Shown: positions 42,201 to 49,737 of the stretch, one piece after another
Numbering within the stretch: position 1 is the stretch's first letter
Layout: every line of letters begins with the position of its first letter
DNA from: Thysanoteuthis rhombus
Taxonomy: Eukaryota > Mollusca > Cephalopoda > Oegopsida > Thysanoteuthidae
Direction: 5' to 3'
NCBI GenBank assembly: GCA_963457665.1
Contig: OY735231.1
Span: 33,553,869-33,617,868 of the forward strand
Length of the DNA: 64,000 nucleotides
Translations under genes and position numbers: made by a program
Notes under the pieces: generated by a model
Database searches by the model: none
What the model was told of the DNA's origin: nothing
What the model saw: only the letters and a program-made list of their open reading frames with translations

Positions 42201-45200
42201 AAGAAAACAATCCTGAAAATTAGGATACAATTTTGAAGCCACAAAGTCTCTATCCTCAAAATTTCAAATACTGTATATTTTTTATATAAAAAGGCGACCT
42301 TCAGACACCAGTTTCTGTCTGAATTTCATGGTTTTTGCTCAATGTTTAGTCAGTTTGTAAATGGCTCATAGGACAATACTTTTTTTTGGATGCTTCACAG
42401 GCCATCTTATCCACTAAAATATACGGTAATTCAAGTTCACTATGGCCATTTGTGAAAAAGATTAGATTTATTAAATTATTTTTAAAAAGAAAGAAAAAAA
42501 TTTTTGAATTAAAAGGAAAAAAGAAAGAAAAAAACATCACCCTTTACTTAATTATTAGTTCCATAAAAAAAAGAAAAAAAAAAGGGTCAGTGTCAAAAAA
42601 CCATGTTATAGTATTAATATATTAAGTTATACTTTTAGTTCACCATAAACATAATAGAAAAAATTCAACTTTCACCAAAAGTTTAAATGAAACAAAATCA
42701 ATGCGAGGAATTTTTCCGGAAATTTGTTTCCAACCTGTTAGCTGCCAAGCATATTTTTGATTACATATAAGTGTTGTTGGACTGTTGTCCTCATCTCGGT
42801 CCATCTTTTGAACACAAAGTTGCAGCCGTTGTACCCGGTGACCTTCTCCAGATGAGTGTTGTAAACTGGAGGCATTTCAGAATGCCAAGGCAGTTGCCAT
42901 CAAAGTGTGAGGACAAACCACCCCAGCTTCCAAAACACCTCTGGTTTACAACACACACCTGAAGGAGGCAGTGGATTACAAGAGCCAAAACGTTGCGTTC
43001 AAACATAAACAGGGACAAGGACAACAGTCCAAAATCACTTATACATAATGATAATCCCTAATCTAAAAAATTCAGATACATTATATTTTTGATGATGAAA
43101 CTCCTTTACCAGGTTTTTCTCTCAGAAAATTGATGAAAATAGTCTTCATTTCATATTTAGAACAGTTATTTTCATACAAACCAACTAATATGTACTATCT
43201 AATATATACATATATGTAAGAAAAAAAAAATCCACAAACTATAGAGTTATTCCATCTGTGGCACTAAACTGATGACTTGTTAAGACGAGTTATTTCATAC
43301 ATGGCAGCGAACAGGTTGAACTTGCAACCATCTACGTATTCGTATTAATCAATTTTTTGAGTTATAAATCAAATACAAAATAAGGGTTTTGAATTTAGTC
43401 CATTATTAAAAATATGCACAATTAATATTTAATTATTTGGAACATTCTTGATTATTTAAACAAAATTAAAAAGTTATTGTTTCAAGAGAACTCACATCAA
43501 ATGTTCTTTGAAAGACTGTAATCCTATCAGAAATATCCTGAGAAAGAGTAAAATTTATTTTCAAGTGTGTAAGTGATTTTGGACCGAATACCTCCAAAAT
43601 GTTCTTTATTTCAAGTACAAACCTGTCTTGCTGGCATAGAGTTCAGAAAAAGATTTTCAAGAAAGAAATAGAAACGATAAAAACTAGAAAATTGAACTTA
43701 TGAATCAATTTCTCAAAAGATACAAACAAAATCAACACTACAAATAAATGAAAACAGGTTTAATCATCTAATCAAATGAGTTACTTTTTGTTTTTTTTAA
43801 AGAGCCTCAAATTTACCAAACATGATGGCAGAACTACCAAAATGAGTATCTAAACACCCAGTTATCGGCCAAATTAATTCAACTACTTTTTAGAGGACTT
43901 ATTTTTCGATAAAAACAAGCTACGAGAAGAAACTTCAGTAGGCTCAGAGCTCAAACTAATGATTTGGAACTAAAAGGCTAAGAGTAGAATCTTTTTTCAA
44001 AAGCCAAGACATGAAATTTTCCTTGTTTTCCAAATCTGCAGTGGGAAACCAGAATGAGGCTAGAGTATGAAGCGAATGAACAAATAGGCAGACATTTCTC
44101 TATCTGGACACAAGTTCAGAATATGGGAAACTAAAGCCGCTATCTTATTGCCTTTTTTTTTTCCCTTCAAATACCTATTCGACATTTGAAGTGAATTAAG
44201 AATTAAGGATCAAGAAGAATCACAGCACAGGTTTGACCCTTACGAGACACCTGGGATACATCTTGAGGTTTCTAAGCGGATGCTTGCTTGCCAAATGGAA
44301 AAGTGATCCAAGAGCTGAAGCTCTTTCCTTTGGAGATGGGGGGGTGGGGGTGGAAGAATAAAGCCTCCACTGAGATTTTGTACAAATATATCTAAAAATA
44401 AAAATAGTATTAATAACAGAATGAGTAATTAACCTTTCCAAGCATAGTTCCATCTAAGCTGTGAATGCAGACACATTTTGCAACAAGCACACAAAAGAAA
44501 TTAATGTATGCACAAAAGGGTTCAAATTCAGTAGACAGCGGACGGAGTTTTTGATTTTTTAAAATACTGACAATCCATGTCGAATTCGAAATTGCACACA
44601 TACTTTTGTCACAGGAAATAAAATTGCACAACACTAGATTTTTGTGCCCACTGACTACAAAAAATCTGAAGGAACATAGTGTTTAAGACTTCTGAGTCAT
44701 ATATATCCTGAGGTTTCAATGAGTGCAGATATATATATATATATGTCCCATACATCACTTATATAATTCTATTAGGAGATTTTAACCCTGGGATCAAGCA
44801 CCTTAATAGGTTAGTCTTGAAAGGATTAAAATAATACTTAACATGTGCAATTAAATTGCACTAATGGCCAATTATTACGGAAAATGATCTTTGATAAACT
44901 AAAAATCAAAGATCTCAATATTTTCTCTAAGGCAAAGTTCATTTGAGCCACATCAATACTGAACTTGATTTTTTCATCAAGTTGAGCTGTGAACCAAATT
45001 GATGCTAATTTTCTTAACTAATCCAATGTTCCAAATACAAAGGGATATGCATGCATACAGCGGTGACAGTCAGAGGCGATCCGAAGGTTCCTCTGTCATT
45101 CGCTACTCTCTCCTTTCGGATAGGGGAGGGCAAAACTCCATTCCACAATTTTCCCACCCTAATCACACAGCTTATGGTGTACTTAGCGGTAATTTGTTAG

Positions 45201-48029
45201 AGAAATTTGTTCTAATGAAGAATGTTCCACTCTTTGCTCATATCAGGATTCAAACCTGGACCCTTCTGCAAGTGGAACAGATTGCTAATCGTTACACCAT
45301 CTGCACAGACTTAGAACGGATATGGTAGATATCAACTTCAGTCATTTGCTGGACACTCAAATCAAGTACTTCCTCATTCTCATATACAAAGACTATTCAA
45401 AACTAAAATCTTATTTAAACACAAACAAGGAAGGTGATCTTTGTCAACATGCCTAATGGTGAACTATATATATATCTTTCTCTATAGCTGACATCTATCG
45501 GGATTGCTTTAGCCAGAAACAATTTTTTTTTTTTTTTTTTTTAGAGAAAACAACGAATACATGAAAATAGAACACAAAATTATAAGTTACAATAAAAAGA
45601 AAGGCAATGATAGAAATATTCTGTAATCAAATTTTTCTTTTTTTATCTATGATCTACACAAGTCAGAAAAGGTTTACTGAAAAAGACTAATATTTTTTCT
45701 TCACTAATGCCAGCTGAATTGAAATAAAGACAATACTAGAGGTACCAAAGAGGTGAAAAAGACCACACCAAATGTAGTGGAGTTAGGCAGGATCAGTCCA
45801 CTACAAAGACACACATTGTGAATTTCAAATAGATTCTTACCATTCCAGTCATCTCAGATGAAAGCTGAAGAAGAAACCCACTCATTATTAATGGATTGTG
45901 TTTGCAAAAAAGATCAAATTTGAAATGATAAAAAAGTGGGTAAATTGGACTCATAATACAAGGAAAAAAAAAAAATACACAAATTTGATGAAAATAATGG
46001 TCTCAGAGGTTTTAATAATAATTGAATGTTAATATTTTGATATTCTTAACTTTTTCCGATTCAATTTTTGATCGAGTTAAATGTACAAACAATAAATTAA
46101 GATTTTTGAAATCTATAGAAAATTGCCTCCCAAAAGCTCTTGGTGCAACTTTTGATGGTTTAAGAACACAAAATCAAAATGAAACAGTAATACAAGGAAA
46201 AGATGTATTCAGTAGTCAAAGGGGAAAGGAGAATATGTGTAATGTTAAAAATAAATTCTCAAAATATTTCAACAAAAATCTTAAAATGAAAACGGCTGAG
46301 CAAAAATGTGACAGCAAATACAAAATTAGGAAATAAAATTAGATGAAAATTTTAGTGTGAAATTCCAAGAGTGACAGAGAAATAAATTTCAACTCTTAAA
46401 TCATTGAAAAAAAAAAAAAAAAAAAAAAAAAATCAGAGAATGCCGTTGTTTGTTACAAGAAGCCTATGAATTTAAGAGTCAAACTGAAAAGAAGTCAAGA
46501 ACAGATCAAACTATGTAAAGAATAGTTAAAAGCTTATGCAAAGCATTTTTTTCAACAACAAATTTTTTACTTTTCATATTCTGATTAGTTATTCACCAGA
46601 TCATCGTTAATTGAAAGCCAAAGGCTCAATATTCTTACAGGATCAATATTGAAAGTCACTAAAATGTTATGGACTAAATTCATCTATCTGGTGAGTGGAT
46701 ACACAGATCAACTTGATATTTAAATCTTGCAACAAGAAAGCTTTACACAAGAAGGAAAAATAAGAAAATCTTGACACAAGTGATCTCAGATAAATATAGC
46801 AAAGATGAATACATAAATAAATAAGGTGGTACTGCAGAATATTGTGACTCATAAGACAATTGTCAAGTAATACTTGATAAGGCCAACATCTTCAAACATC
46901 AAAGCAGAAACATCAAGTGGTTTTACTTTGTCAGTAATTAATTCAAAATACAGACTTGTTAAAATTTGTGAAAGAATTTTTTTAATACAAGAGAAATATC
47001 TTTGATATTTGTCTAACTCTTAAATTCAATCTATCTTATTTTTTTCAAAGTTATTCTAAGGGGAGTAACTTCTCATTAAAATTACCTCCCTAGCACTTTT
47101 TGGTAATTTTTTCATATTCATTTTTTTCAATTCATACAAAGAAAATAGAGAGTCAGTTTCAAAGGAAATTGACTTCTGATTACAATTATCCCCTTTGACA
47201 AAGGTGTTTTTTTTGTTATTTTTTTTTTCAATCAATTCACAGACAGGTTACAAATATAAATGGTTCTTGAGAATGTTCATAAACAGCTAGAATAATATCA
47301 GTTTAATAGTACAAGTTAATTTGTAGAATTTAACAGCTTAGTTGTTGACATGACAGCCATATCAAAACAGTTCATAACTATATATTGATATTGATTTACA
47401 CACTATGAACAAAATTTCTCATGCCTATATTATGACTGAATGTTCAAAGATAAAATCGAAATACAATAAAAAGTCCTTAATTAACTTCAAAAGACAATAT
47501 CAACGATTAGTTATTGATTTAACGACCTCGCTTCAACTCAGTTTTGGTCTTTTACAAATAGATGATGACCCAATTTATGATATATGCACAATTGAGAAAC
47601 TGTGCAGCACCTGAAAAATACTTGTGTGAAAATCCTCAGTCAAAGAATCCTAACACAAATTGCAAAATATTTTAAATTTTGTAGAAGTTTTTCTTCCCTT
47701 TTTTTCAAATAATATCCAACAAAAAGGCCTGAAGATGTAGACTCAAATACACAATACCTAAATTATTCGATTAATTTGCTGCATGATAGCAGATGTCTTC
47801 CCAAATTTTGTCTAAACTATTTTTGAAGGAGTTGAGCGATGACACATCTAGAATTTCGACAGGAAGATCGTTCAAATCATTTACAACCTGTTATGTGAAG
47901 AAATTGGTTCTCAGACAACAGGTTTTTTTTTTTTTAAATATCTTTATATTATAACAACCCTCCAGATGGCTAATTCTTTGAAAGTATTCAACATGAAATA
48001 CAAAGAAAGCAAAAATAAAAATAATAATG

Positions 48030-48064
<35 letters not shown>

Positions 48065-49702
48065 TATATATATATAAACACAGTGAGGGTCAATAACAAA
48101 AAAATTATGGCTATTTTTGCCATCAACTTCCTGAGATGACAAGTGTGTCTCCTTAACAACACAGATCTCCACCCAACTTCCTTTTAATTAGTTCATATAG
48201 AGAGAGGTGGTGAGGTCCAGTAAACTATGACTTGACCATACTTAAGCCAAAGTAATTATGGGAGGGGAAAACTGGCACAAACAGCACAAGGCCAAAGAGG
48301 AAAAGGGAAAAAAAAAAAAAAAAGGGTGGTGGTCAGTAGAGTTATATTTATTTCCTGTCTTTTCTGTACAGAATGGAGCAAAAGGGACAGAGATCATGTA
48401 AGAAGGCCAAGACAAAAATCATGGCCTGAAGTTAGATTTCAAACGACCTTGGACAAAATCAAATTATTCCTCAGCAAAAGTACACTTTTGGAAAGGGGGT
48501 TCATAAAAGATTCCTGGTAATTCATGTCAGCTATAAAGCTTATTTAATTCAACAAAAGGAAAAGAGTCAATTGGTTCGAATTTTTTTAATTAACTCTCAA
48601 ATTCATACAAAGAAAATAGAATGTCAATTCAAAAGAAATTAGTCCTGAATGAAATTGCCTCCATTTGACCATTTGGTGAATTTTTCAATTTTTTAAAAAT
48701 TCAATTCACAAGAAAGTTCCACTGTCAATTACAAGTGGTTTCAAACAGTGTATGAATTTATACAAATCAGAATACAGGTTGAACGTTAACCATAACATAG
48801 CCAACAGCACTGCCCTGGTGGCAGATTCACAAACTAATAGCAGCAGAACACAGAATGCCAGATTAAAGAGGTTTAAACTAGTATATTCAAGTATTCTTGC
48901 ATGCAGAACAAACATCAAATGTTGAGATAGTCTTTCATGAATCAACAAAGCAATTAAATTAAAGAGAATCTGACCGTCCATCATACATGTTTAAGTTGTT
49001 CGTAAATAATGAGTTATCAAATCTTGCCTATTCCAAGAACAAACTAAGTTCAGAATCCACAGTGAGAAGGCTGGCAAACATCAACATCCCTATAATTCTA
49101 ATTCAATACCTATATCATTAGGCAACTGATAGCCCCATCTAGGTCATACTATTCTCCTCATGTATCAGACATCTGCAGTTACACTATTAACATTTTTTTT
49201 TCGTCTTTGTTTTCAAGATGATAATCATCATTCTAAATGGGGAAGAAAAACATGGCTTCCTATCAATGAAATGAAAGATGCAAGCCTCTTATCAATATCC
49301 GTAGTCCTCTCTCAATTCACTTAAGAGAAAGCAATGCTTGTTTGTAATGTTGTATTACTTGCCAAAATACAATGACAAACATCAGAGTATTAAAGATAAA
49401 GAGAAGCGTGGCTAAAAATGTGATCATTGTTTCATTAGATAAAAAAAAGTCGAACGCCAAAAGCTACAGGATAAAAAAAAGCTCAAAGTAAAATATTCAG
49501 GTACTTATGGAGGAGATTTTCAACTTGGTGTAACTAAGCTCCAATCAATAAAACTGAAACAACGAACATGTCACCCAAGTATTGTCATCCAACCTGGTAA
49601 AATGCTAGAAATGTTACTGCCAATGGGTTTTGGAGAAAACCGATTTAGTCCATTGTACCCACGAGAGAGATTTGGATTGCAACAATCAATCATTTCTGGA
49701 GC

Positions 49703-49737
<35 letters not shown>

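Noticed and set aside
46022..46336. 104-codon plus-strand open frame starting [16 protein letters not shown]
   Set aside because: No recognisable family, composition typical of AT-rich intron, and no neighbouring promoter or splice signals that support a gene.
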